Below are positions 42,723 through 51,583 of a DNA stretch of 64,000 nt, in pieces. The notes below the pieces were generated by a model. That model did no database searches. It was not told where the DNA came from and worked only from the letters and a program-made list of their open reading frames with translations. The stretch lies in assembly GCA_036501185.1 (NCBI GenBank), contig DASYAU010000075.1, positions 1 through 64,000 of the forward strand. The letters are read 5' to 3'. This stretch comes from Korobacter sp036501185 (GTDB taxonomy: Bacteria > Acidobacteriota > Terriglobia > Terriglobales > Acidobacteriaceae). The position numbers and the translations under genes were made by a program. Within the stretch, counting starts at the first letter, position 1. Each line of letters opens with the position of its first letter.

Positions 42723-43586
42723 ATGCATATCTTCGCAGTGCAGGACGTGCTCAACGATATAAAGGAAAAGCTAACCCGGCCAGGACTCGATATTCGGTTG
42801 CAGATCGAGTTCGCAGACTATGTACCGCCCCTGATCCTCTCCACCAAAGCTAACAAGCTGCTAGGCTCTGCTGCCGAGTGCTTCGGCGACTTCCTGGACA
42901 ACGGAGACGCCGTCTTAGTGTCCGCGTTTTATCAGGATCGCCTCGAACGCAACGAATGTTGTGTCGTATTGAGCTTGCAGCAGCGGCGGAAGCCGAATGC
43001 TAGTCTGAGTGTCACCCATTCATGGTTAGAACATTTTGGTGATCTTCGTGACGAACTGCTCGCCCACTCCGTCGGCGTCACAATTCGCGATACGGCGTCG
43101 GGACTTAACTTGGAATTTCGGCTGCCCGTCTACGATCAGAAAATGAAATCGTTGCAGCACCGCAACACCATCGTGCTCGTCGAAGATGATCGGTTCGTTC
43201 GTGACTCCAGCCGGGAAGTGCTGGAAGCGGAGGGATTCACCGTCGAAACGTTTGGCTCTGCCGAAGAGGCAAAGTCCTATCTGGACCGCCATGCTGATTG
43301 CGTTAGCCTTGTGATTTCCGACCTTCGCCTACCCGGCCAAGACGGGCACATGCTCGCTGCCAAGGTTCACCGGATGGTTGGCGAGCTTCCGGTATTGCTC
43401 ACCAGCGGGTATGGAATGTCCGTGGAAGATGACCTGATCCATCACACCTATTTCTTGGCGAAACCCTACAATGCAGAGATGTTGCTGGCCGCAGTCCGCC
43501 GATGCCTGCAAACGCTTCACTTGATAATTCCGGCGCACCTTGCTGCAGAGGGCGTACGCGAGTTTGCCGCTAATGGGTTTTGTTGA
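42723..43586 (+). CDS. Two-domain protein with C-terminal receiver
   Basis: 287 residues. The C-terminal part (about 148-265) is a receiver: IVLVEDDRFVRD, phospho-acceptor in LVISDLRLPGQDG, LLTSGYG and FLAKPYN. The first 140 residues resemble an eroded GHKL ATPase domain (IRLQIEFADYVPPLILSTKANKLLGSAAECFGDFL, then GLNLEFRLPVY at the end) without clear nucleotide motifs. A consensus sigma54 promoter and CGGAGGG ribosome site lie just upstream, so it probably answers to an NtrC-type activator. No DNA-binding domain. Its 3' end overlaps the convergent gene by 17 bases. Confidence 0.8.
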   Translation: MHIFAVQDVLNDIKEKLTRPGLDIRLQIEFADYVPPLILSTKANKLLGSAAECFGDFLDNGDAVLVSAFYQDRLERNECCVVLSLQQRRKPNASLSVTHSWLEHFGDLRDELLAHSVGVTIRDTASGLNLEFRLPVYDQKMKSLQHRNTIVLVEDDRFVRDSSREVLEAEGFTVETFGSAEEAKSYLDRHADCVSLVISDLRLPGQDGHMLAAKVHRMVGELPVLLTSGYGMSVEDDLIHHTYFLAKPYNAEMLLAAVRRCLQTLHLIIPAHLAAEGVREFAANGFC

Positions 43587-43911
43587 GCGATCGGTTCCAA
43601 GCCAAGGTCTGCGAAACGTGGGCTTGGTCGTCCATCACCCGATCGCGCTCTTTCAAAAGCCTGCACCCAATCTCGCTGAGGCGCGTACGCAAGCGTTCAA
43701 GACTGGTACGATAGCGTTCCTCTCGAGCGATTGATCCCCCCGACGCCACTATGGACGATTCGCGCGCCCGCCGCGCCGCTTCAATCGCTGACGAGAGCCG
43801 CTCAAGCATCATTGGCACGAGATTGGCGTCCTCGGAAGTTTGCTGAAGAAACACCTCGATCGCAAGGACAGCTTCTTCAATCTTGCACTGGCCATCCGTC
43901 ACGCGCTCCAT
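43570..43911 (-). CDS. Small helical hypothetical protein
   Basis: 113 residues, mostly helical and charged (IEEAVLAIEVFLQQTSEDANLV, SAIEAARRARESS, TSLERLRTRLSEIGCRLLKERDRVMD). Not recognised. Its ATG lies inside the end of the response regulator gene (13-base overlap, different frame), so it is the last gene of a kinase-regulator-helper operon. Could be a partner of the regulator; no direct evidence. Confidence 0.55.
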   Translation of the reverse strand: MERVTDGQCKIEEAVLAIEVFLQQTSEDANLVPMMLERLSSAIEAARRARESSIVASGGSIAREERYRTSLERLRTRLSEIGCRLLKERDRVMDDQAHVSQTLAWNRSLNKTH

Positions 43912-44711
43912 TGTGCCTCCGCCTCACCGTTCGCCATCGGAGAACCACCCTCCACCACCGCTCCCGGCATTACGTTCGAACTGTCAGTCGCCCCAAGATG
44001 TTCCTTTCGTACCTCCCGCCACGCGTCGCGAATTCCAGAAACAAAAGTGATCTGCTGCTCGAAGATCTCGGGTGACACCTTGATCTGGCCTTCCAGGAGC
44101 TTGGCGCGAGTGAAGTTGTAAAAGCGTTCGTTCACATATACATCCACGACATTTGTGCCCGTATCGAACTTCAGGTTCCATACGTGCTCGATGATCATGT
44201 TGCGCGTGACTCGGTGCCCTGCGTTCTTCATCAGGTACTCGAGCAGCGCAAACTCCTTCGACGTCAATTCGATCTTCTTGCCGGCGCGTGCCACGGTGCG
44301 CTGCACCCGGTCCAATTCCAGGTCTGCCACCCTCAGCTTCAATTCAAGCTCCGGGTTGCCGCGGCGCATCAAAGCGCGCACCCGGGCCAGCAATTCCACG
44401 AATGAGAACGGCTTTAATAGACAATCGTCGGCCCCCGTATCCAGCGCCCGCACCCGGTCCTCGAGTCGCGTCCTGGCGGTCAATACCAATACTGGATTGT
44501 GACGGTGATCGCGCAACCGCTGTAGAACGCTAATCCCATCCACTTTCGGCAGATTCAGATCCAGCACCACCAGGTCGTACTCGCCCTCACACGCCATTAC
44601 CTGCGCTTGCTCCCCGTCGTGCACAATGTCCACCGTGTAGTGCTCTTCTTGCAGCCCTTTGCCAAGGAATTTGGCTAATGGAATGTCGTCTTCAACCACC
44701 AGGATCCTCAT
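43899..44711 (-). CDS. OmpR-type response regulator with unusual C-terminus
   Basis: 270 residues. The receiver is normal (VVEDDIPLAKFLGKGL, acceptor in LVVLDLNLPKVDG, LTARTR, LKPFSF). The winged helix starts normally (ELTSKEFALLEYLMKNAGHRVTRNMIIEHVW, TNVVDVYVN), but where the wing (YLRRK...GVGY) should be there is ERFYNFTRAKLLEGQIKVSP and about 70 further residues, including FEQQITFVSGIRDAWREVRKEHL. Its 5' end overlaps the kinase stop by ATGA. The altered wing may change DNA binding; alternatively a rearranged end. Confidence 0.82.
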   Translation of the reverse strand: MRILVVEDDIPLAKFLGKGLQEEHYTVDIVHDGEQAQVMACEGEYDLVVLDLNLPKVDGISVLQRLRDHRHNPVLVLTARTRLEDRVRALDTGADDCLLKPFSFVELLARVRALMRRGNPELELKLRVADLELDRVQRTVARAGKKIELTSKEFALLEYLMKNAGHRVTRNMIIEHVWNLKFDTGTNVVDVYVNERFYNFTRAKLLEGQIKVSPEIFEQQITFVSGIRDAWREVRKEHLGATDSSNVMPGAVVEGGSPMANGEAEAQWSA

Positions 44712-45862
44712 ACTCTCCTCATCTCAGTTAGCGACTGCGGCACGGAGCCGGCAGATCTCGCCGCAAGCTCGTGCTCTTCGGCCGCAGGGAAGATCACTTC
44801 GAACGTCGTACCACGACCTGGTTCACTGTTTACAAGAATCTGCCCATGGCTTTGCTTCACGATTCCGTAAACGGTGGAGAGTCCCAATCCGGTCCCTTTG
44901 CCGCGTGGTTTCGTCGTGAAGAATGGGTCAAAGATGTGCGGAAGCACCTCCGCTTTGATTCCCAATCCGGTGTCGTGTACGAAGATGGAAACGTTTGCTC
45001 GCCCAGCCACCTGCCGGTGCGAGGTTCCGATCAGCAGCGTCCCTCCGTTGGGCATCGCGTCGCGCGCGTTCACCGCGAGGTTCACCAGCACCTGCTGCAG
45101 CTGAGCGGCATCGGCCATCACCCTCGGAACTTCTGCACCCAGTTCCAACTGCACCGTAATTGCATCGCCAAGCAGCCGTCGCAAGAATTCCGCCGCTTCT
45201 CCCACCGCCGTATTCACGTCCACTGCGTGCAGCTTCATCTCGGTGCATCGGCAGAATGCCAGCAACTGCTGCGTGGTCTGCGAAGCCCTTTCTGCTGCTC
45301 CGCGTATGCCCTCTGCGTATCGCCGTGTCTTGCTTCCTGGCGCTAGCCACGGCAGTTGCAGATCCGCAAAACTCAGGATTGCCGTCAGCATGTTGTTGAA
45401 GTCGTGGACTACGCCGCTTGCCACCCGGCCGATCGCTTCCAGCCGGCTCTGGTGTTCCAGTTCTCTGCGCATCCGCTCACGCTCCGTGACGTCACGGCTG
45501 AACGACAGGTGGACTCCCGGCACTACGTTCGGTCGCGTGACAACCTCCGCCCACCGCCGCTCCCCTCCGCTCACCACTACCGGCATGATCTGTTCGGTTA
45601 TGGGACTTGATCCCGCTTCACGCACGCACCGAGCCAGCCGTTCGCCATCTTCTGAGAAGTCTCCCATGCTGTGACCAACAATCTCTTCACGGCTTCTCCG
45701 TAGCAAAGCGCACGCCGCCGCGTTTGCGTCCACATATCGCAAGTCATCATCAAAGACCAGGATTCCAACCGGTGCCTCATCGAACAACCGGTGTGGCTCG
45801 GCCTTCCATGCGGCATAAGTTTCGGTTGTCGGCGTCGCTCTCACTCTCATTGCCCCTTGCAT
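44708..45862 (-). CDS. PAS-domain sensor histidine kinase
   Basis: 384 residues, no membrane segment. PAS domain about 20-130 (LFDEAPVGILVFDDDLRYVDANAAACALL), phospho-acceptor box LEAIGRVASGVVHDFNNMLTAIL, ATPase motifs LVNLAVNARDAMPNGG, VHDTGLGIK, FDPFFTTKPRGKGTGLGLSTVYG. HDFNNML kinases are typically cytoplasmic. ATGA overlap with the OmpR-type regulator gene downstream. The ATG at 45850 is an alternative start. Signal unknown, perhaps redox through the PAS domain. Confidence 0.9.
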   Translation of the reverse strand: MQGAMRVRATPTTETYAAWKAEPHRLFDEAPVGILVFDDDLRYVDANAAACALLRRSREEIVGHSMGDFSEDGERLARCVREAGSSPITEQIMPVVVSGGERRWAEVVTRPNVVPGVHLSFSRDVTERERMRRELEHQSRLEAIGRVASGVVHDFNNMLTAILSFADLQLPWLAPGSKTRRYAEGIRGAAERASQTTQQLLAFCRCTEMKLHAVDVNTAVGEAAEFLRRLLGDAITVQLELGAEVPRVMADAAQLQQVLVNLAVNARDAMPNGGTLLIGTSHRQVAGRANVSIFVHDTGLGIKAEVLPHIFDPFFTTKPRGKGTGLGLSTVYGIVKQSHGQILVNSEPGRGTTFEVIFPAAEEHELAARSAGSVPQSLTEMRRV

Positions 45863-46038
45863 TCCTCAGCAGGATCTAATCCCGCTGCTCCCGGCACGTG
45901 AGAGTTTTGCAATCTAGTCGCCAAGCAGTGCTGCAACCTGAAAAAATTCCCAGAGTCTTATGCTGCCGAAGGTCGGAATCGGGCCCACCGTGGCAATTTA
46001 GGCCGAAGACGGAAATCGCGTATCCTTATTAATGACAA

Positions 46039-48318
46039 ATGCCCGTTTCCATCGCACGCATCCGCTTCTGGTTCGCCCTCACTGCGCTTTTGGTGATGGC
46101 AATCGTGAGCGGCATTTATTTCGTCCGCCGCTACGAAGCGCGCATTGCAGGCCATTACGTCGCCAAGAAACTCGGCATAGACATCCAGCAGACCACCGAA
46201 GGCTTCATCGTCTCCCATTCTGAGGGCGGACGGACCGTCTACAAGATCAGCGCCAAGAAGGCTACCCAATATAAGGACAGCGGCAAAGCTACGCTTCAGG
46301 ACGTCAACATCATCGTCTACGGTCGCGATGCTTCCCGATTCGACCAGATCTACGGTGCCAATTTTGAATACGACACCAAATCGGGCAACGTCGTCGCTCA
46401 TGGCGAGGTCGATATCGACCTCGAGGCCAATACCGAAGGTCCCAAGCGTCCGGATCAGGCAACGCCCACCGAGCTCAAGAACCCGATCCACCTGAAGACC
46501 AGCAACCTGGTGTTCAACCAGAAGACCGGGCAAGCCCATACCGATGATCCCATCGAGTTCCATGTTCCGCAGGCGAACGGCACTGCCCGCGGTGTCGACT
46601 ATGACTCCCACACCAACCAGCTCACGCTGTTACGCGATGTCCACATTCTCACCATCGGCACCGTCTCGCGGACGCTGGTAGCGCGTCATGCTGTCGTTAC
46701 CAAGGAACCTCGCCGCGCCGTGCTCTCCTCCGTCACTCTCACCCAGCCCGACAGCACCATCACTTCCGACGTCGTCACTGTCTACTTCCGTTCCGATAAC
46801 ACTGTCAGCCAGATCCTCGGCGATGGCCATATCGAGGCCGATAACAATGGCGCGAACAGCTACCAGGTAACCGCGGCGAAAGGGAACCTGGAGTTCGGCA
46901 ATGCCAACGACCTCAAGCTCGTCACCCTATCCGACGGCACACAGTTCCGTTCCAGCGGCGAACGGCCGATGCACGGCTTTTCCAACCGGATGATTACTCA
47001 CTTCGGCGCGAATACCCAGGCGCAAAGCGTTCGCCTGGAAGAGAACGCTCACGTCATCCAGGATCCTGCAGCTTCCGGACCAGCGCGCGAGCAGCAGCGG
47101 ACCGAAGTCGTCGCCGACGCACTCAACATCAATCTCCGAGACGGCAAAACGCCTTCGAAGGCCACAACCGAAGGCGCAGCGCATGTGAACCTCGATCAGG
47201 CTCCGTCCAAGGACCAACCCGCAACTGCCACCGTCGTCAACGCGGGACGCTTCTTTGCCGACTTCTCACCTGAGGGCCACATCAACCACATTCTTGGCGT
47301 GCCGAACGTCAAGGTCGTTTCCATCGCGCAGAACCAGCCCGACAAGGTTTCCACCAGCGACAAGCTCGAGGTCTTCTACAACCCGCAGGGTGAAGTCTCC
47401 AATGTCGTGCAGCAAGGCCATTTCACCTACGCGGAGATGCTACCGAAGGAAGGCGATCGCACCGCGACCGCGGACCAGGCGCATTACACGCCGCTCGACG
47501 ACCTTCTTCATCTCACCGGTTCTCCGCGCGTCGTTGACGGCGGAATGGCGATGACTGCGAGCGCCGTTAGCATCAATCGTCGCACCGGCGAAGCGGTTGG
47601 CGACGGCGACGTCAAGACCACCTACAGCGATCTCAAGCCGCAGCCGAACGGCGCAATGCTTGCCTCCAGCGATCCCATTCACGTTACCGCGAAGCACATG
47701 GTCGCGCATCGCTCTTCCGGCATCGCGCTCTACACCGGAGGCTCGCGTCTCTGGCAGGCGGCGAACATCGTCCAAGCTCCAACCATCGAGTTCGACCGCG
47801 ACAATCGCTCGCTAATCGCGCAGGGAAGTGCCAACCAATCCGGCTTTCCCGTCACCAGCGTCTTCGTGCAGAAGGACAAGACCGGGAAGCTTTCGCCCGT
47901 CAACATCGCCTCACACAAGCTCACTTACGTCGATTCGGAGCGCCGTGCGCGTTACGACGGCGGAATCGTAGCGCATTCCACTGACGGCACATTGACCGCT
48001 AGTAGTGCTGATATCTACCTCAAGCAATCCGGAGCGGCAACCAACGTCGCGCAGCCAACACCGAGCCAACTCGACCGCATTGTTTGCACCGGCAATGTAG
48101 TGATCTCGCAGCCAGGACGTCGAGGCTCGGGCGACCAACTCACCTATTTCGGCGATGAAGCAAAGTACGTGCTCACCGGCGGAAACCCGCAGATTTACGA
48201 TGCCGAACACGGTACCGTGCGAGGAGCTACGTTGACCTTCTTCAGCAACGATGATAGGGTTCTGGTGGAAGGCTCCAAAGCCGCTCCGACCGTAACTCAC
48301 ACAAGAGTCAGCAAATAA
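46039..48318 (+). CDS. LPS transport protein with LptC- and LptA-like parts fused
   Basis: 759 residues. One N-terminal membrane helix (FWFALTALLVMAIVSGIYFV), then an LptC-like region (GFIVSHSEGGRTVYKISAKKATQYKDSGKATLQDVNIIVYG) and several OstA/LptA beta-jellyroll segments (IHLKTSNLVFNQKTGQAHTDD, TATADQAHYTPLDDLLHLTGSP, DQLTYFGDEAKYVLTGGNPQI). LptC and LptA are each about 190 residues, so one long protein may form the whole periplasmic bridge for LPS. TAATG overlap with lptB supports this role. Confidence 0.82.
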   Translation: MPVSIARIRFWFALTALLVMAIVSGIYFVRRYEARIAGHYVAKKLGIDIQQTTEGFIVSHSEGGRTVYKISAKKATQYKDSGKATLQDVNIIVYGRDASRFDQIYGANFEYDTKSGNVVAHGEVDIDLEANTEGPKRPDQATPTELKNPIHLKTSNLVFNQKTGQAHTDDPIEFHVPQANGTARGVDYDSHTNQLTLLRDVHILTIGTVSRTLVARHAVVTKEPRRAVLSSVTLTQPDSTITSDVVTVYFRSDNTVSQILGDGHIEADNNGANSYQVTAAKGNLEFGNANDLKLVTLSDGTQFRSSGERPMHGFSNRMITHFGANTQAQSVRLEENAHVIQDPAASGPAREQQRTEVVADALNINLRDGKTPSKATTEGAAHVNLDQAPSKDQPATATVVNAGRFFADFSPEGHINHILGVPNVKVVSIAQNQPDKVSTSDKLEVFYNPQGEVSNVVQQGHFTYAEMLPKEGDRTATADQAHYTPLDDLLHLTGSPRVVDGGMAMTASAVSINRRTGEAVGDGDVKTTYSDLKPQPNGAMLASSDPIHVTAKHMVAHRSSGIALYTGGSRLWQAANIVQAPTIEFDRDNRSLIAQGSANQSGFPVTSVFVQKDKTGKLSPVNIASHKLTYVDSERRARYDGGIVAHSTDGTLTASSADIYLKQSGAATNVAQPTPSQLDRIVCTGNVVISQPGRRGSGDQLTYFGDEAKYVLTGGNPQIYDAEHGTVRGATLTFFSNDDRVLVEGSKAAPTVTHTRVSK

Positions 48319-49046
48319 TGAGCACTCTCGCGGCCCAAGACCTGGGTAAGACTTACCGAGGTCGTCGTGTCGTGAACGGCGTGAACATCCACGTCGAACA
48401 GGGCGAAGTCGTCGGTCTGCTTGGACCGAACGGGGCCGGCAAAACCACCAGCTTCTACATGATCGTCGGGCTGATTCCGCTCGATTCCGGTCGCGTGATC
48501 ATCGACGACAAGGACATCGCGGACGTTCCGATGTACCTGCGCGCGCGCAACTACGGCATCAGCTATCTTCCGCAGGAACCTTCCGTCTTCCGCAAGCTTA
48601 CGGTTGAGGAGAACATTCTCGCCGTCCTCGAAGCGCAGCCGATCTCGTGGCACGAACGCCGCGAGCGCATGGAACGGCTGATGGATCAGCTTGGCCTTGG
48701 ACACATCCGCAAAAACAAGGGCTATTCGCTTTCCGGCGGTGAACGTCGTCGCGTCGAGATCGCTCGCTGCCTCTGCATTTCGCCGAGCTTCATCCTGCTC
48801 GACGAGCCTTTCAGCGGAATCGATCCCATCGCCGTGCTCGACATCCAGAAGATCATCTTCGACCTGAAAGCCAGCGGAATCGGTGTCCTCATTACCGATC
48901 ACAACGTTCGCGAGACACTCAGCGTTACCGATCGCGCTTACATCATCAACGAGGGTCGCATCTTTCGCGCGGGAACTCCCGAAGAACTGGGGAACGATCC
49001 CGAAGTCAAACGCGTCTACCTCGGCGAAAGCTTCACCCTGGTCTAA
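48318..49046 (+). CDS. lptB: LPS export ABC transporter ATP-binding protein LptB
   Basis: 242 residues, normal LptB length. Walker A GLLGPNGAGKTTSFYMIVGL, Q-loop SYLPQEPSVFRKLTVEENI, signature LSGGERRRVEIARCL, Walker B FILLDEPFSGIDPIAV, switch ITDHNVRETLSVTDRAYII, all characteristic of LptB. It powers LPS extraction from the inner membrane. Coupled to the LptC/A fusion gene by one-base overlap. LptF/G are not in the window. Confidence 0.95.
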   Translation: MSTLAAQDLGKTYRGRRVVNGVNIHVEQGEVVGLLGPNGAGKTTSFYMIVGLIPLDSGRVIIDDKDIADVPMYLRARNYGISYLPQEPSVFRKLTVEENILAVLEAQPISWHERRERMERLMDQLGLGHIRKNKGYSLSGGERRRVEIARCLCISPSFILLDEPFSGIDPIAVLDIQKIIFDLKASGIGVLITDHNVRETLSVTDRAYIINEGRIFRAGTPEELGNDPEVKRVYLGESFTLV

Positions 49047-49858
49047 CTTTCTCCCTTCGCCAGTTCCGCAGCCTTCTTCAACTCGATATCTTTCGGTACC
49101 GCCTTGAACTCCGTCATCACTTCGTGCTGTTGCGTTCCGATCTGATGGAAGAACAATGCGCGCCCTGAAATGTGAACATCGAGCAGCGTGACTTCCCAAT
49201 CTCCCTGCGAGACTTCCTTCTGCACGACCGTGAACGTTCCTCCTTTGTGGATCTTTCCCAGAACGCCGAGACCGAAATCCACCTCGTGCACCAACTTGCC
49301 GCTGATCTTCGCCAATCGCTTTTCCTTCATGTCAATCAGCAGAATTCCAGCCATGCTGTGGAAGACCTTGGCTTCGTTCGATGTCGGCTTGTAATCCGGA
49401 TTCGGACGGAACCGAACTTCCAGCATTCCTTTCTGCTCTGCACCGCGGGTGAACAGGAAAGCGTCGGGAAGCAGTTTCATCAGCGTGTTGGCTTTGTCTT
49501 CGTCTTCCTGGATTTCCTTGCGGTTCTTGGCGCGCGCTTGGTCGTCGGTCACCAGCTCTTGCATCTTTTGCTGCGCTTTCGCTTTGTCGTCTTCCGATGC
49601 TGGTTTGCCTTCGATCTCCAGCGGCCAAACCAGGTGACATTCCGGCGTTTCCACCACGCGCTGAACTTTTGACTTTCCGTCTTCGTGGTTGTCGTCGCGG
49701 TATATCCAGAACTGGTCGGACTTCTGCGCGTTCAGTTCGTTGTCCACGACGTTGGTAACCAGCCCGCGAGGGTCTTTTTGCGCCGCAGCCGGAAACGCCA
49801 TCCCGGTGCAGATCATGGCAAGGGTCGCGATCCTGTAAATACGGCATGCAATTCGCAT
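49043..49858 (-). CDS. Secreted hypothetical protein
   Basis: 271 residues. Signal peptide MRIACRIYRIATLAMICTGMAFPAAAQ; mature part begins DPRGLVTNVVDNELNAQKSD, and has a charged helical centre (SEDDKAKAQQKMQELVTDDQ) and a beta-rich C-terminus (MLEVRFRPNPDYKP, KISGKLVHEVDFGLGVLGKIHKGGTF). Text of this type occurs in acidobacterial exported proteins of unknown role. ATG at 49858 chosen for the signal peptide. Ends 4 bases into the lptB stop (convergent). Confidence 0.75.
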   Translation of the reverse strand: MRIACRIYRIATLAMICTGMAFPAAAQKDPRGLVTNVVDNELNAQKSDQFWIYRDDNHEDGKSKVQRVVETPECHLVWPLEIEGKPASEDDKAKAQQKMQELVTDDQARAKNRKEIQEDEDKANTLMKLLPDAFLFTRGAEQKGMLEVRFRPNPDYKPTSNEAKVFHSMAGILLIDMKEKRLAKISGKLVHEVDFGLGVLGKIHKGGTFTVVQKEVSQGDWEVTLLDVHISGRALFFHQIGTQQHEVMTEFKAVPKDIELKKAAELAKGES

Positions 49859-49917
49859 CTCTATTATGTAGAGAACGCGGCTGCCGCTCGCGTTGCCAGT
49901 GGCCGCGAGCCAGGTAA

Positions 49918-50718
49918 TTAATAGGTCGCGCCACGAGCATTCGTTAAGAATGTTGCCACCCGCTCCGCTATCCACTCCTCGCGCTCGCGGTGCGGGACGT
50001 GCCCGGCTCCCTCCAGGATCTCCACTTCCGCGTGCGCGCTCACCAATTGGGCAATTTTCTCCGGATGCTGCCTCGATCCAAACTCATCTTCGCTTCCGTG
50101 GATCGCCAGCGTCGGGCACTGCACCTTCGGCAAGATATCGACGAGCGACCAGTTTGCGAATTCCGGTGAGAGCCAGGTCTCGGTCCACGCATCCAGCACC
50201 CAGCGCGCCTTCTCGCCGTGATAGCGCTCCAGGCGGGCAAATTGATCCGGGTCCTGGAAGAGCGCCTTGGCCTCAAGAATGCCCGCGCCGGTGCGGTCTT
50301 CCACGAACGACTGTGCCGACTCCGTGATCAATGCTTCGCATGCGTCCGGAGAGAGCGCCGCGCAGTGGATGGCCATTGCACCTCCAACGCTATGGCCGAA
50401 GGCGACGAAGTGGTCGAATCCGAGTTGAGCGCGCAGAGCGGGGAAGAACGTCTCCGCTTCTTCGCGAATGAAGTTCACCCTGAGTCTGTCGCGGCGAGCA
50501 TCGGAACGCCCGAAGCCGAGGCGATCGTAGGCGATAACACGACGGCTCGTGCGCTCCGCGAGCACAGCGGGGAACGAGCGCCACAACTCCACGCAGCCGA
50601 GCGAATCGTGGAAGAGGATGATGGGCCCGCTGTCGGCGCGTGCGACTTCCCAGGAGCGGGCGAAGAGGCGGCCGCCGGGTGTTTCGACCCAGCGATCTTG
50701 CACCGCGATCGTTCCCAT
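49918..50718 (-). CDS. Alpha/beta hydrolase
   Basis: 266 residues. Canonical fold: oxyanion region FHDSLGCVELWRSFP, nucleophile elbow FGHSVGGAMAIH (Ser), acid in HGSEDEFGSR and histidine in GAGHVPHRE. The cap domain spans about 130-190. No signal peptide, so cytoplasmic. Substrate class unknown. Start set at ATG 50718; a GTG 18 bases upstream is in frame. Confidence 0.88.
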   Translation of the reverse strand: MGTIAVQDRWVETPGGRLFARSWEVARADSGPIILFHDSLGCVELWRSFPAVLAERTSRRVIAYDRLGFGRSDARRDRLRVNFIREEAETFFPALRAQLGFDHFVAFGHSVGGAMAIHCAALSPDACEALITESAQSFVEDRTGAGILEAKALFQDPDQFARLERYHGEKARWVLDAWTETWLSPEFANWSLVDILPKVQCPTLAIHGSEDEFGSRQHPEKIAQLVSAHAEVEILEGAGHVPHREREEWIAERVATFLTNARGATY

Positions 50719-50791
50719 GACCCCAAAGCCTACCACCCTCAGTTCCGCCGCATCGCTTCTTTCACGCCCGCATTTCTTTCTCGATACCTAA

Positions 50792-51016
50792 GGCGAATTC
50801 CGCTATAGCCCACAGAAGCCCATCCGGCCGACCGACAAGTTCATCGCGAACTATTTCGACGTACTCAACCAGTACGGCCAGCTCCACATGGATCACCAAC
50901 GCGCCGTCCTCCGCCTCATCGCCCAGGTAATCCACGTCAGCCTCGAAACCATGAAACTCGTGAAATCTCTCCCAACGCTAGGCCTCGAACCCGCCACAAA
51001 ATCCGCGGCCCAATAG
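50792..51016 (+). pseudogene. Gene remnant without a start codon
   Basis: A 74-codon open frame, directly preceded by TAA, that reads like real protein (PTDKFIANYFDVLNQYGQLH, HQRAVLRLIAQVIHVSLETM) and stops at TAG 51014-51016. There is no ATG/GTG/TTG at its beginning. It is probably the 3' end of a decayed gene at the edge of the accessory region. Family not recognised. Confidence 0.4.
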
Positions 51017-51583
51017 CCTTCGTGGACTTCGTGCCCTTTGTGTTTCAAGATTTTCCTTTTCTCCCCAAGGCACTTTTTCCTCACTTTTCGCCTCCAAAAC
51101 CCGACTTCGAGCCGTTTTCGCAACTATCCATGAAATCCTCCTCAAACCCTCATAAACAGCGGCTTTCTTCGATTTCAAACCAAATTCAACCCCTTCCTTC
51201 GCCTCTGTAGCACCCCAAGATCTCTTCATTTTTCGCTATCAATATCGCGTTTTTTACGCTTGGTTTCGCAAAATAAACACCCACTTTCCCCAAATTTCAC
51301 GCCCATTTCCGCGTTTTGTGCGCACTTCGTCACGCTCCTTCGTGCCCCAAATCACATCCCGGCACGATCTTTCCGTCTACCCTCGATCTCGTAGTCCAGA
51401 TCTTTCACAACCCGAACCTCTGTGTCTCCGTGCCTCCGTGGTGGATGTAACTCCTTACCGCAGAGGACATTGCCTATAAGTCTCACGGCCACAGGACTTT
51501 GCAGGTTTTCCACAGCCTAAAGACGATTATGCACTTGACACACAATGAGAGTTCTGGCACAATCTCTGTATTCGGAGAAAGCC
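51017..51583. other. Non-coding stretch before the transposase gene
   Basis: No credible gene. It holds a CTTCGTGGACTTCGTGCC stretch (51020-51037), the second copy of the CTCTGTGTCTCC repeat (51417-51456) and AT-rich sequence. Looks like decayed intergenic DNA; no transposon inverted repeat could be identified by eye. Confidence 0.5.
51417..51456. repeat. Dispersed CTCCGTGTCTC repeat, copy 2
   Basis: Matches 13028-13067 at roughly four of five positions; same orientation. Confidence 0.5.
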
